From Clostridium sp. JN-9 (GTDB lineage: Bacteria; Bacillota; Clostridia; Clostridiales; Clostridiaceae), in contig NZ_CP035280.1 in assembly GCF_004103695.1 (NCBI RefSeq), forward strand, positions 1,612,001 through 1,676,000: DNA of 64,000 nucleotides. The letters are read 5' to 3'. A program made the position numbers and the translations under genes. Positions 34,876 through 43,616 of the stretch are shown in pieces; position 1 is the first letter of the stretch, and every line of letters begins with the position of its first letter. A model generated the notes under the pieces. It did no database searches. It saw only the letters and a program-made list of their open reading frames with translations, and had not been told where the DNA came from.

Positions 34876-35886
34876 TTGTATATAGTTGCTGCTATTTTGG
34901 CGTTTGGAATACTTGTAGTAATTCATGAGTTTGGACATTTCATTATGGCTAAAGCTAACAATGTTAAAGTTGAGGAATTTTCTATAGGAATGGGGCCCAA
35001 AATTGTTGGAGTAAAAAAAGGTGATACTGAATATTTAATTAAGGCGCTGCCAATTGGCGGATATGTCAGAATGCTTGGTGATGAAGGAAAAAGCTCTGAA
35101 CCAAGAGCCTTTAATAATAAAAAGCCACTGCAGAAGTTAAGCATTGTTGCAGCAGGACCAATTATGAATTTTATCCTTGCTATAGTGCTATTTGGTATTG
35201 TGGCTTCCATAAAAGGATTTTATATACCAGTGATCAGCAAATTGGAAAAAAACCAGCCTGCTGAAATAGCAGGCTTAAAAGCTGGAGATAAAATCATTAA
35301 GGTCAATCAGGATAAAATTGTTTCATGGGATGACTTTGTAACTTCTGTATATAATGCAAATGGTAAACCATTGAACATAGTTTATGATAGAAATGGAAGC
35401 CAAAAGGTTGTTAATGTTACTCCTGTTATGGATAAAACTCAGAATAAATATATTGTAGGTGTCTATCCGTCAATTTTAGAAAAGCCAACAATCGGTCAGT
35501 CAATTTCCTATGGCTTTATAGAAACTAAAACTCTTATTACTCAGACTTTTGGCTTTTTTAAAACTTTATTTAAAGGGAAAGCATCCTATAATGATTTTGG
35601 AGGACCAATTACAATATTTAAAGTTTCAAGTGAGGTTGCAAAGCAGGGTATACTTGCATTAACTTCCTTTGCTGCTTTTATAAGTGTGCAATTGGCTGTG
35701 TTTAACATAATTCCTTTTCCAGCGTTAGACGGAGGGTATATTTTATTGTTTTTAATTGAAAGTATAACAGGTAAAAAGTTAGATGAAAATAAATTGGGTG
35801 TAATCAACTATATTGGATTTGCAATTTTAATGACTTTAATGGTACTTGTAACTATAAAGGACATTTTGTATCCAATTAATTTTTAA
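34876..35886 (+). CDS. rseP: Site-2 protease RseP/RasP
   Basis: Membrane-embedded zinc protease (M50), 336 residues, cuts anti-sigma factors and remnant signal peptides in the membrane. The HExxH motif is H17-E18-x2-H21 in VVIHEFGHFIMAK; a PDZ domain lies at about 115-195 and the distal metal site is FPALDGG in the third helix. The start is TTG at 34876 with AGGAGG at 34863-34868, well spaced. It sits between dxr and ispG with no gaps that suggest separate promoters. Confidence 0.96.
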   Translation: MYIVAAILAFGILVVIHEFGHFIMAKANNVKVEEFSIGMGPKIVGVKKGDTEYLIKALPIGGYVRMLGDEGKSSEPRAFNNKKPLQKLSIVAAGPIMNFILAIVLFGIVASIKGFYIPVISKLEKNQPAEIAGLKAGDKIIKVNQDKIVSWDDFVTSVYNANGKPLNIVYDRNGSQKVVNVTPVMDKTQNKYIVGVYPSILEKPTIGQSISYGFIETKTLITQTFGFFKTLFKGKASYNDFGGPITIFKVSSEVAKQGILALTSFAAFISVQLAVFNIIPFPALDGGYILLFLIESITGKKLDENKLGVINYIGFAILMTLMVLVTIKDILYPINF

Positions 35887-35911
35887 CATATAATCTATAG
35901 AGGAGAAATAT

Positions 35912-36961
35912 ATGAAAAGACGAGAAACAAGAAAAGTAAAGATAGGGAATATATTTATTGGCGGAGATTCAAAAATAACTGTGCAGTCAATGACCAATAC
36001 TGATACTAGAAATGTGGAAAAAACTGTAGAACAAATAAATACACTGGAGAAATACGGCTGTGATATAGTAAGATGTGCTGTACCTGATATTGAAGCATGT
36101 GAGGCTGTTTCAAAAATAGTTAAGCTTGTTAATATACCAGTTGTTGCAGATATTCATTTTGACTATAAGCTTGCATTAAAGTGTATTGAATATAATATAT
36201 CAGGTTTAAGAATTAATCCTGGCAATATTGGAAGTTTTGAAAGAGTAAAACTTGTGGCTGAAGCTGCAAAAGAAAAACAGATTCCAATAAGGATAGGAGT
36301 TAATTCAGGTTCACTGGATAAAAAGCTTTTGGATAAATACGGGAAAGTATGCCCTGATGCCTTAATTGAAAGTGCACTGGAACATATTAATATTTTAGAA
36401 AAGGTTAATTTCAATGATATTGTAATTTCAATTAAATCTTCAGATGTAATGCAAATGATTGAAAGCTACAGGCTGATTTCTGAGAAAGTTGATTATCCCC
36501 TGCATTTAGGTGTAACTGAAGCAGGTACTTTATGGAGAGGTACAATCAAATCCAGTATTGGAATAGGTACTCTTATAAGTGAAGGCATAGGCGATACAAT
36601 TAGAGTATCACTGACTGGAGATCCTGTGGATGAGGTTAAAACTGGGAAAGAAATACTGAAAGCATTAGGATGTATAAAAAGCGGTGTAGAGTTTATTTCA
36701 TGCCCAACCTGTGGAAGAACAGAAATAGATCTTATAAATATTGCTAAGGAAGTTGAAAGACGTTTAGACAGCACAAATAAAGATATTAAAGTTGCTGTTA
36801 TGGGATGCGTGGTAAATGGTCCAGGAGAAGCAAGGGAGGCTGATATAGGTATAGCTGGCGGAAAAGGAGAGGGCCTTATATTTAAAAAAGGCAAAATAAT
36901 TAAAAAAGTCAAAGAGGAAAACCTTGTGGATGAATTAATGAAAGAAATTAATAATATATAG
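35912..36961 (+). CDS. ispG: 4-hydroxy-3-methylbut-2-enyl diphosphate synthase
   Basis: IspG (GcpE), 349 residues, an iron-sulfur enzyme making HMBPP in the MEP pathway. The TIM barrel part opens with QSMTNTDTRNVEKTV; the cluster cysteines are in FISCPTCGRTEIDL near residue 265-271 and in VAVMGCVVNGPGEA near 300. AGAGGAGAAAT precedes the ATG. It is the last gene of the dxr-rseP-ispG unit. In Bacillus this position holds proS and polC; neither is present, and a 432-base structured gap follows. Confidence 0.97.
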   Translation: MKRRETRKVKIGNIFIGGDSKITVQSMTNTDTRNVEKTVEQINTLEKYGCDIVRCAVPDIEACEAVSKIVKLVNIPVVADIHFDYKLALKCIEYNISGLRINPGNIGSFERVKLVAEAAKEKQIPIRIGVNSGSLDKKLLDKYGKVCPDALIESALEHINILEKVNFNDIVISIKSSDVMQMIESYRLISEKVDYPLHLGVTEAGTLWRGTIKSSIGIGTLISEGIGDTIRVSLTGDPVDEVKTGKEILKALGCIKSGVEFISCPTCGRTEIDLINIAKEVERRLDSTNKDIKVAVMGCVVNGPGEAREADIGIAGGKGEGLIFKKGKIIKKVKEENLVDELMKEINNI

Positions 36962-36979
36962 AATAAAACAAATTGGATT

Positions 36980-37114
36980 AACTTAATGCATTTGGGAATA
37001 ATATGACGAGAAGGATAAAGGATGCTCACAAATTAAAGCTTTATCTAATAATTAATGTATTACCAGAAACTAAACATATTAGCACACTTAGCCTTAGTAC
37101 GCATTAAGTTTTTC
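36980..37114 (+). other. Structured non-coding segment after ispG
   Basis: A 10-bp perfect long-range stem, AACTTAATGC (36980-36989) with GCATTAAGTT (37101-37110), encloses hairpins GATAAAG (37014-37020)/CTTTATC (37039-37045) and TAATA (37046-37050)/TATTA (37077-37081) with TGT/ACA inside. The 3' arm runs into TTTTTC. It may be the ispG terminator with a branched loop or an unrecognised RNA element. No coding potential seen. Confidence 0.45.
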
Positions 37115-37143
37115 TTGTAATTAACAATTTTGTATGATAAAAT
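37115..37143 (+). promoter_or_regulatory. Promoter for the rimP-nusA-infB operon
   Basis: TTGTAA (37115-37120), 17-bp spacer, TAAAAT (37138-37143), with TG at 37135-37136. Predicted transcript start near 37150, giving a leader of about 240 bases. Confidence 0.65.
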
Positions 37144-37172
37144 AATTCTAGTACATTGCAGAGTTTTGAGAT

Positions 37173-37195
37173 AAGAGTGGGCACAACCCGCTCTT
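37173..37195 (+). promoter_or_regulatory. Leader hairpin 1 before rimP
   Basis: AAGAGTGGG (37173-37181) pairs with CCCGCTCTT (37187-37195), one G-U, loop CACAA, followed by TATTTTGC. Could be a first, weak terminator or a protein-binding hairpin. Confidence 0.65.
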
Positions 37196-37205
37196 TATTT
37201 TGCAT

Positions 37206-37232
37206 AAAACGCAACTAGAGTTGCGTTTTTCA
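37206..37232 (+). terminator. Leader terminator before rimP
   Basis: AAAACGCAACT (37206-37216) is perfectly complementary to AGTTGCGTTTT (37219-37229), with TTTTTC following. It lies downstream of the operon promoter and 162 bases before rimP, so most transcripts may stop here unless read through. Confidence 0.8.
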
Positions 37233-37288
37233 ATTATATTTAATCTTTATATATAATTGGATACGCAAAATATAATAAATAGATGTAA

Positions 37289-37362
37289 AGTAAATCGGCT
37301 ATGCAGCTTTTCAAAAAGCTGTAGAAACATCAGTATTTTGCTCACTTAAATAGCGATTTACT
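37289..37362 (+). promoter_or_regulatory. Large stem-loop before rimP
   Basis: Arms 37289-37302 and 37350-37362 pair over 13 positions with one bulged G (37297). Inside, CAGCTTT (37304-37310)/AAAGCTG (37315-37321) forms a second hairpin. It ends 18 bases before the ribosome site AAGGAGGT. Confidence 0.6.
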
Positions 37363-37393
37363 AAATACATTATATAGTAAGGAGGTAATTAGA

Positions 37394-37855
37394 ATGCTTA
37401 GTGATGAATTATTGGATAAATTAGTTCATCTATGTGAACCAATTGTTATTAAAAATCAATGTGAGTTATACCATTTAGAATTTGTTAAGGAAAGTGGAAA
37501 CAGAATATTAAGATTATATATAGATAAAGATGAAGGAGTATCATTAAATGACTGTGAAAAAGTCAGCAGAGATATTAGTGATATGCTGGATATGGAAGAT
37601 CCAATAAATGAAAGCTACAATTTGGAGGTGTCTTCTCCAGGAATTGATAGAATACTATATGAAGAAAAACATTTAAAAAAATATATAGGAAAAAATATTT
37701 TAATTAAGCTTTCAGAGTCATTAAACGGCAAAAAGAAGGTAAATGGACAGCTTATAAGTTTTAATAATGAAACTATCAATATAATGGATGGTCAGAAAGA
37801 AATTCCTGTACCAAGGGATAAAATTTTAATTGTAAGCTTAAAAGGGGAGCTATAA
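37394..37855 (+). CDS. rimP: Ribosome maturation factor RimP
   Basis: RimP (YlxS), 153 residues, needed for early 30S assembly. The DUF150 pattern is present: CELYHLEFVKESGNRILRLY region, DGVSL-like DEGVSLNDCEKVSRDI, and NLEVSSPGIDRIL. AAGGAGGTAATTAG precedes the ATG. It is the first gene of the rimP-nusA-ylxR-infB-rbfA operon, after a long leader with a terminator. Spacing to nusA is 12 bases. Confidence 0.96.
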   Translation: MLSDELLDKLVHLCEPIVIKNQCELYHLEFVKESGNRILRLYIDKDEGVSLNDCEKVSRDISDMLDMEDPINESYNLEVSSPGIDRILYEEKHLKKYIGKNILIKLSESLNGKKKVNGQLISFNNETINIMDGQKEIPVPRDKILIVSLKGEL

Positions 37856-37867
37856 GGAGGTTTAAAA

Positions 37868-38932
37868 ATGAATCAGGAGTTTATTGATGCCTTAAAGGAA
37901 ATAGTTAAGGAGAAAGGAATAAGTGCAGAATTACTCTTTACTACTATAGAGGATGCTTTAGTAGCTGCTTACAGAAAGAATTATGCAAGTATAAGTGGTA
38001 ACAGTCAGAATGTAAAGGTAGAAATGAATAGAGAAAATGGTGAAATTCATGTTTTTGCACAGAAAGAAGTAGTAGATGAAGTATTTGATGAAGTTAATGA
38101 GATCAGCCTGGAAGATGCAAAAAAAATTGAACCTAATTATGAAATTGGAGATAAATTAAATATAGAAGTCACTCCTAAACAATTTGGAAGGGTGGCAGCA
38201 CAAGCTGCAAAACAGGTTGTTATTCAAAGAATTAAGGAAGAGGAAAGAAGAATAGTTTATAATGAGTATGTAGAAAAGGAAGGAGACATTATTACAGGGT
38301 CTGTAATAAGAAAAGATAAAAATAATGTGCTGATTAATCTTGGAAAAATAGAGGCAGTTCTAGGCCCAAATGAACAAATACCAGGTGAAAAGTATAATTT
38401 TAACGAAAGGTTAAAACTATATATTGTTGAAGTTAAGAATACTACTAAAGGTGCACAAATTGTTATTTCAAGAACACATCCTGGTCTGGTTAAAAGGCTA
38501 TTTGAAATTGAAGTTCCTGAGATTTATAATGGAATTGTTGAAATTAAATCAATTGCCAGAGAGGCAGGTTCAAGAACAAAAATTGCAGTGCATTCAACAG
38601 ATGAAAATGTTGACCCAATGGGGGCATGTGTTGGACCAAAGGGAAGCAGAGTTCAAAGTATTGTTAATGAGTTAAAAAATGAAAAGATTGATATAATAAA
38701 GTGGAATAAGCTGCCTGAGGTTTATATATCAAATGCATTAAGTCCGGCAAAGGTTTTAGATGTTTCAATTGATGAGGCTACTAAGTCAGCAAAAGTTATA
38801 GTTGATGATAATCAGCTGTCATTAGCCATAGGAAAAGAAGGTCAAAATGTCAGGCTTGCAGCAAAATTAACTGGATGGAAAATTGATATAAAAAATAAAA
38901 CTCAATCTGAAGCTGAAGAAAATCAAATATAA
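37868..38932 (+). CDS. nusA: Transcription factor NusA
   Basis: NusA, 354 residues, binds RNA polymerase to promote pausing, termination and antitermination. Domains in order: N-terminal polymerase-binding part (about 1-125), S1 (about 130-200, GSVIRKDKNNVLINLG), KH1 (SIAREAGSRTKIAV) and KH2 (AIGKEGQNVRLAAKLTGW). No C-terminal acidic repeats, as usual for Gram-positive NusA. AAGGAGGTTTAAAA precedes the ATG. In Bacillus subtilis nusA is reported to control itself by attenuation; the leader terminator at 37206 would suit this. Confidence 0.97.
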   Translation: MNQEFIDALKEIVKEKGISAELLFTTIEDALVAAYRKNYASISGNSQNVKVEMNRENGEIHVFAQKEVVDEVFDEVNEISLEDAKKIEPNYEIGDKLNIEVTPKQFGRVAAQAAKQVVIQRIKEEERRIVYNEYVEKEGDIITGSVIRKDKNNVLINLGKIEAVLGPNEQIPGEKYNFNERLKLYIVEVKNTTKGAQIVISRTHPGLVKRLFEIEVPEIYNGIVEIKSIAREAGSRTKIAVHSTDENVDPMGACVGPKGSRVQSIVNELKNEKIDIIKWNKLPEVYISNALSPAKVLDVSIDEATKSAKVIVDDNQLSLAIGKEGQNVRLAAKLTGWKIDIKNKTQSEAEENQI

Positions 38933-38949
38933 AAAGTAGGTGGTTTTTT

Positions 38950-39210
38950 ATGAAAATAAAGAAGATACCGCAGAGAATGTGCAACGGATGTATGGAAATG
39001 AAATCAAAAAAAGAATTAATAAGAGTAGTAAAAAATAAAGAAGGAGAAGTTTCCATAGACATAACGGGTAAAAAACCAGGCAGAGGCGCATACATATGCA
39101 GAAATACGGAATGCTTTGAAAAAGCCGTTAAAACAAGAAGATTGGAAAAGAATCTGGAAGTAAAAATAGATGAAGAATTATACAATAAGTTAAAAGAAGA
39201 AATTAAATAG
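38950..39210 (+). CDS. ylxR: YlxR RNA-binding protein
   Basis: YlxR (DUF448, RnpM), 86 residues, a small basic nucleic-acid-binding protein; in Bacillus it has been linked to RNase P regulation and to gene control. The motif RMCNGCMEMKSKKELIRVV and the GRGAYICRNTECFEKA block are typical. The ribosome site is GTAGGTGG at 38935-38942. It usually is followed by ylxQ (an L7Ae-like protein), but here infB follows after 87 bases, so ylxQ is missing. Confidence 0.94.
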   Translation: MKIKKIPQRMCNGCMEMKSKKELIRVVKNKEGEVSIDITGKKPGRGAYICRNTECFEKAVKTRRLEKNLEVKIDEELYNKLKEEIK

Positions 39211-39297
39211 AATCGGTAGAGCAATGCAGATTAAAATGAGTGAAAGACTAATGAGACTCTAATTAAATGAGTTAGTTAGTTTCGGGGGTGAAGTAAT

Positions 39298-41406
39298 TTG
39301 TCAAAAATCAGAGTATATGAATTAGCAAAAGAGCTTGGCATTTCAAGTAAAGAACTTATTAAAATATTACTTGAAGAGTTTAGCATTGAAGTAAAAAATC
39401 ACATGAGTGTCATTGAAGAAGAAGATGCAGAGCTAATAAAAGAACTGTTTACTGAGCATAATAATGCTTCTCAAAAGGATAATGAGGCCGATGATGAAGT
39501 TATTTTAGAAAAATATGAGGATCTTCAGGAAGAAAAAATTAGTAAGGATATTAAAACAACCAAAAATAAGAAAAACAAACATAAGGAAGATGAAAACACA
39601 CAAGTTAAAGAAAAAAAGCAAAATAATGATGAAGAAATTATTATTGAAATTGGAGATACTATTACAGTAAAGGAATTATCCGAGAAATTAAAAAGACCTT
39701 CAGTTGAAGTAATTAAAGAATTAATTTTCATGGGTGTCATGGCTGCAATTAATCAGGAAATAGATTTTGAGACAGCAGAAAAAGTAGCAGCAAAATTTGA
39801 TGCAGTTGTGGTAAAAAAAGAAGATAGCTACCAGGAAAAAAAGGAAGATGAAATTTTTGCAGATGAAGCTGAAGCTGAGGCAGAAGATACTAATACTGTA
39901 AAAAGGCCTCCAATTGTAACTGTAATGGGCCATGTTGACCATGGTAAGACATCCTTACTTGATGCAATAAGAAAATCTAAGGTTACAGAAACAGAAGCAG
40001 GGGGAATAACTCAACACATTGGAGCTTATACTGTTCAGGTAAATAATGAAAAAATTACATTCCTGGATACACCTGGCCATGAAGCATTTACAGCTATGAG
40101 GGCCAGAGGTGCACAAATAACAGATTTAGTTGTTTTGGTTGTTGCAGCAGATGATGGAATAATGCCTCAAACTGCAGAAGCCATAAATCACTGCAAAGCT
40201 GCTAATGTGCCTATAATAGTTGCCATAAACAAAATTGACAGACCTGGCGCTAATCCTGATAAAGTTAAACAGGAGTTAACAGAATATGGCCTTGTGGCAG
40301 AGGACTGGGGAGGGGATACAGTATGTGTTCCTGTATCAGCTCACACAAAGGAAGGCATTGATACACTTTTGGATATGATAATTCTTACATCTGAGATGCT
40401 AGAACTTAAGGCAAATCCAAAGAGAAATGCTAGAGGAACTGTAATTGAATCCAAACTTGATAAAGGAAGAGGAGCAGTTGCTACTTTACTGGTTCAAAAT
40501 GGTACTTTAAATGTTGGTGATTCAATTATAGTTGGGTCTACTTATGGAAGAATAAGGGCAATGTTTGATTATAAAGGTAAAAAAATGAAAAGTGCAGGAC
40601 CAAGTATTCCTGCTGAAATACTTGGACTTTCTGAAGTCCCTGCAGCAGGTGACAAATTCCATGTTGTCAAGGATGAGAAAACTGCAAGAGACATGGCAAA
40701 TAAGAGAAAAGCTAAACTAAGAGATGAATATTTACAGTCAACTCATAAGATTTCTCTTGAGGATTTATATAGTCAGATAAAAGAAGGAAAAATGAAAGAA
40801 TTAAATATCATTGTTAAGGCAGACGTTCAAGGCTCCATAGAAGCTTTAACACAATCACTTGAAAAGATATCAAATGATGAAGTTAAAGTCAGAGTAATAC
40901 ATGGTGCTGTTGGAGCTATATCTGAAGCAGATATATCATTAGCTTCTGCATCAAATGCAATAATAATTGGGTTTAATGTGAGACCAGATACAAATGCAGC
41001 TGTTTTAGCCGATAAGGAAAATGTTGAAATTAAAACATACAGAATAATATATAATGCTATTGATGATATAAAGGCTGCCATGGAAGGAATGCTGGAACCT
41101 GATTACAAAGAAGTTGTACTTGGAAGAGCCGAGATCAGACAGACTTATAAGATTTCAAATGTAGGCACAATTGCCGGCTGTTATGTATTAACTGGTAAGA
41201 TAACAAGAAATGCATCTATAAGAGTAATAAGAGATGGAATTGTTATTAATGAATCTGAGCTTGCATCATTGAAAAGATTTAAAGACGATGCAAAAGAGGT
41301 TCAGGCTGGTTATGAATGCGGCCTTAGCGTTGATAAATTTAATGATATTAAAGAAGGTGACATTATAGAAGCCTTCGAGATGCAAGAGGTTAAAAAACAA
41401 CTTTAA
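39298..41406 (+). CDS. infB: Translation initiation factor IF-2
   Basis: IF-2, 702 residues, brings initiator tRNA to the ribosome. The N-terminal IF2_N modules ([20 protein letters not shown] and [20 protein letters not shown]) flank an acidic/lysine-rich linker. The G domain begins near residue 210 with [16 protein letters not shown], then [12 protein letters not shown] and NKIDRPGA. Domains II-IV follow. The start is TTG at 39298, supported by GGGGGTGAAG at 39284-39293. In line with the operon order nusA-ylxR-infB-rbfA. Confidence 0.98.
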   Translation: MSKIRVYELAKELGISSKELIKILLEEFSIEVKNHMSVIEEEDAELIKELFTEHNNASQKDNEADDEVILEKYEDLQEEKISKDIKTTKNKKNKHKEDENTQVKEKKQNNDEEIIIEIGDTITVKELSEKLKRPSVEVIKELIFMGVMAAINQEIDFETAEKVAAKFDAVVVKKEDSYQEKKEDEIFADEAEAEAEDTNTVKRPPIVTVMGHVDHGKTSLLDAIRKSKVTETEAGGITQHIGAYTVQVNNEKITFLDTPGHEAFTAMRARGAQITDLVVLVVAADDGIMPQTAEAINHCKAANVPIIVAINKIDRPGANPDKVKQELTEYGLVAEDWGGDTVCVPVSAHTKEGIDTLLDMIILTSEMLELKANPKRNARGTVIESKLDKGRGAVATLLVQNGTLNVGDSIIVGSTYGRIRAMFDYKGKKMKSAGPSIPAEILGLSEVPAAGDKFHVVKDEKTARDMANKRKAKLRDEYLQSTHKISLEDLYSQIKEGKMKELNIIVKADVQGSIEALTQSLEKISNDEVKVRVIHGAVGAISEADISLASASNAIIIGFNVRPDTNAAVLADKENVEIKTYRIIYNAIDDIKAAMEGMLEPDYKEVVLGRAEIRQTYKISNVGTIAGCYVLTGKITRNASIRVIRDGIVINESELASLKRFKDDAKEVQAGYECGLSVDKFNDIKEGDIIEAFEMQEVKKQL

Positions 41407-41424
41407 TTAAAGGGGCGAGAGTTT

Positions 41425-41790
41425 ATGACCAAATACAGAAGCGGTAGAATAAATGAAGAAATGAAAAAAGAGATTAGTAATATTATCCATAATGATATAA
41501 GAGATCCTAGATTAAAAGCCATGATAAGCGTAACTAAAGTTGATGTAACTAAAGACTTAAGATATGCAAAAGTTTACGTTAGTATTTTTGGTAATGATGA
41601 AGAAAAACAAGAGTCAATTATCGCTTTAAAAAACTCCAGCGGTTTTATTAGAAGGGAAATTGGTCACAGAATTGATTTAAGATATACACCAGAGATTATA
41701 ATTGAACTGGATAATAGTATAGAACATGGCATGCACATTGATGAAATACTGAACTCAATTAAGGAGAAAAAGAATAATGACAATGAATGA
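41425..41790 (+). CDS. rbfA: Ribosome-binding factor A
   Basis: RbfA, 121 residues, KH-like protein that binds the 30S during maturation of the 16S 5' end. The sequence begins TKYRSGRINEEMKKEISNII and has the family block IRDPRLKAMISVTKVDVTKDLRYAKVYVS. The ribosome site AGGGGCGAGAG precedes ATG. Its last 14 bases overlap the next gene, giving coupling with nrnA. Confidence 0.96.
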   Translation: MTKYRSGRINEEMKKEISNIIHNDIRDPRLKAMISVTKVDVTKDLRYAKVYVSIFGNDEEKQESIIALKNSSGFIRREIGHRIDLRYTPEIIIELDNSIEHGMHIDEILNSIKEKKNNDNE

Positions 41791-42739
41791 TATATTATCA
41801 AAAATTAGGGAAAGTAATAGAATAGCTATTACTTTCCATGTTTCTCCGGATGGAGACTCCATTGGAAGTTCTTTAGCTCTGCTTCAGGGTTTGCTGTCAA
41901 TTAAAAAGGATGCTTATATTATATGCAAAGAAACTCTTCCAAGAGACTTTGCTTTTTTGCCATTTAGTAAGGTAATTGATAGTAACACTGTTAGTGTGAA
42001 ACAAGGAACGGATTGCGTTATAGTATTAGACTGCGGAGATGTTAAAAGAATAAATGGAGATATAAACATTGATACCAGGAAATATACACTAGTAAATATC
42101 GACCATCATTTATCAAATGAAATGTATGGCGACATTAACTATATTGATACTAAAGCTGCTGCAATTTCAGAAATAATTTATTCTATGTTAAAAGCATTGA
42201 ATATTAAAATTACTTCAGATATAGCATCATGTTTATATACATCATTAATTACAGATACAGGGTCATTTAAGTATAATAATACTACCAGCAATACACATTT
42301 AGTAGCAGCAGATTTAATAAATACCGGTATGGATTTTAGTGAAATTCACAGGACAATTTTTGAAAACAAGCCATTTATAAAATTAAAATTAATGGGAAAA
42401 GTACTTGATACATTAGAATTAGAAAATAATCTAATATGCTCAATGTGTGTTACTAAAAAAATCATTGAGGATTTAAATATTAAAGAGGATGTAGATAGTT
42501 CGGAATTGATTGCTGCAGCAATGGAAATTGATTCAATAGATTGTGCTGTACTTTTTAAAGAAACTGATGATGGGTATAAAATCAGTTTAAGATCTAAAAA
42601 TATTGTTGATGTAAGTAAAGTGGCTGAAAGCCTAGGCGGAGGCGGCCATAAGAGGGCTGCTGGAGCCTTTATAAAGAATAAAGATTTAAATACTGTAAAA
42701 GAAAAAGTTTTAAATTTAATAAAAAATGAGTTGGTATAA
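41777..42739 (+). CDS. nrnA: DHH phosphoesterase NrnA, nanoRNase
   Basis: A DHH/DHHA1 phosphoesterase, 320 residues, of the NrnA type, which degrades 2-5-base RNA and can dephosphorylate pAp. Metal motifs: VSPDGDSIGSSLA (Asp-x-Asp), CVIVLDCGD, NIDHHLSN (DHH) and DTGSFKYNNT; the DHHA1 domain ends with GGGGHKRAAGAF. ATG 41777 overlaps rbfA; ATG 41783 is a possible alternative. Its 3' end overlaps truB by 1 base. Commonly found between rbfA and truB in clostridia. Confidence 0.95.
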   Translation: MTMNDILSKIRESNRIAITFHVSPDGDSIGSSLALLQGLLSIKKDAYIICKETLPRDFAFLPFSKVIDSNTVSVKQGTDCVIVLDCGDVKRINGDINIDTRKYTLVNIDHHLSNEMYGDINYIDTKAAAISEIIYSMLKALNIKITSDIASCLYTSLITDTGSFKYNNTTSNTHLVAADLINTGMDFSEIHRTIFENKPFIKLKLMGKVLDTLELENNLICSMCVTKKIIEDLNIKEDVDSSELIAAAMEIDSIDCAVLFKETDDGYKISLRSKNIVDVSKVAESLGGGGHKRAAGAFIKNKDLNTVKEKVLNLIKNELV

Positions 42740-43611
42740 TGAATGGAGTAATTAATGTTTATAAACCAGTTGGATGTACATCTTTTGATGTAGTTGCTGC
42801 TTTAAAAAAAATATGTAATACAGGAAAGGTAGGTCACACTGGTACATTGGATCCATTAGCCAGTGGTGTCCTGCCTGTTTGTATTGGAAAAGCAACAAAA
42901 ATAGTTGATTATATTATGGAAGACATTAAAATTTATAAAACTCAGCTTAAGCTTGGAATAACAACAGATACCTATGATTTAGAGGGGAAGGTTACTTCAA
43001 GTAAGGACGTTGATGTAAATGATGAGGAGATCTTAAAAGTTATAAAAAAATATCTGGGACAAACATCCCAGATACCTCCCATGTATTCAGCTATAAAAGT
43101 AAATGGAAAAAAGTTATATGATTTAGCCAGGGCTGGAATCGAAATTGAAAGAAAAGGCAGACTTATAACAATTTATGATATCTATGATATTTCAATTAGT
43201 TTACCTTATGTAAATTTTGTTGTAAAATGTTCTAAGGGTACCTATATAAGAAGTTTATGTTATGATATTGGCAGGGATTTAAACTGCGGAGCTGTAATGA
43301 CTAAGCTTGAAAGAATTAGATCTGGTATTTTCAGTATAGAAAACTCCATAAATATTCAATCATTAAATGCTGAAAATGTCGGCGATTATCTAATAAGTAT
43401 TGAAAATGCTTTGGAAAAATATAAGAAAATAAATTTGGATAAAAGGTTTAAAAAACTTTTAATTAATGGAGTTAAAATGAATGATCCAGCTTTAATAGAT
43501 AATGTAGATGAAAATGTAATATACAGAGTCTATTCTGATAATGATTTTATAGGCTTAGGACTTAGAACTTCGAAGGAATTTAAAATAATTAAGTTACTAA
43601 ATACGGGGTAA
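42739..43611 (+). CDS. truB: tRNA pseudouridine-55 synthase
   Basis: TruB, 290 residues, makes pseudouridine 55 in the T loop of tRNAs. The catalytic aspartate is Asp38 in GHTGTLDPLASGVLP; KATKIVDYI, PPMYSAIKVNGKKLYDLAR and CSKGTYIRSLCYDIG follow. A C-terminal domain of about 60 residues is present. It overlaps nrnA by 1 base (TAATG) and is 5 bases from ribF, so translation of the three is coupled. Confidence 0.97.
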   Translation: MNGVINVYKPVGCTSFDVVAALKKICNTGKVGHTGTLDPLASGVLPVCIGKATKIVDYIMEDIKIYKTQLKLGITTDTYDLEGKVTSSKDVDVNDEEILKVIKKYLGQTSQIPPMYSAIKVNGKKLYDLARAGIEIERKGRLITIYDIYDISISLPYVNFVVKCSKGTYIRSLCYDIGRDLNCGAVMTKLERIRSGIFSIENSINIQSLNAENVGDYLISIENALEKYKKINLDKRFKKLLINGVKMNDPALIDNVDENVIYRVYSDNDFIGLGLRTSKEFKIIKLLNTG

Positions 43612-43616
43612 TTAAC

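Noticed and set aside
36493-37029. 178-residue reverse frame over ispG
   Set aside because: Shadow of ispG with no ribosome site or recognisable motif.
36962-37393. polC remnant in the gap
   Set aside because: No frame in the gap shows polymerase motifs; the region is structured non-coding DNA.
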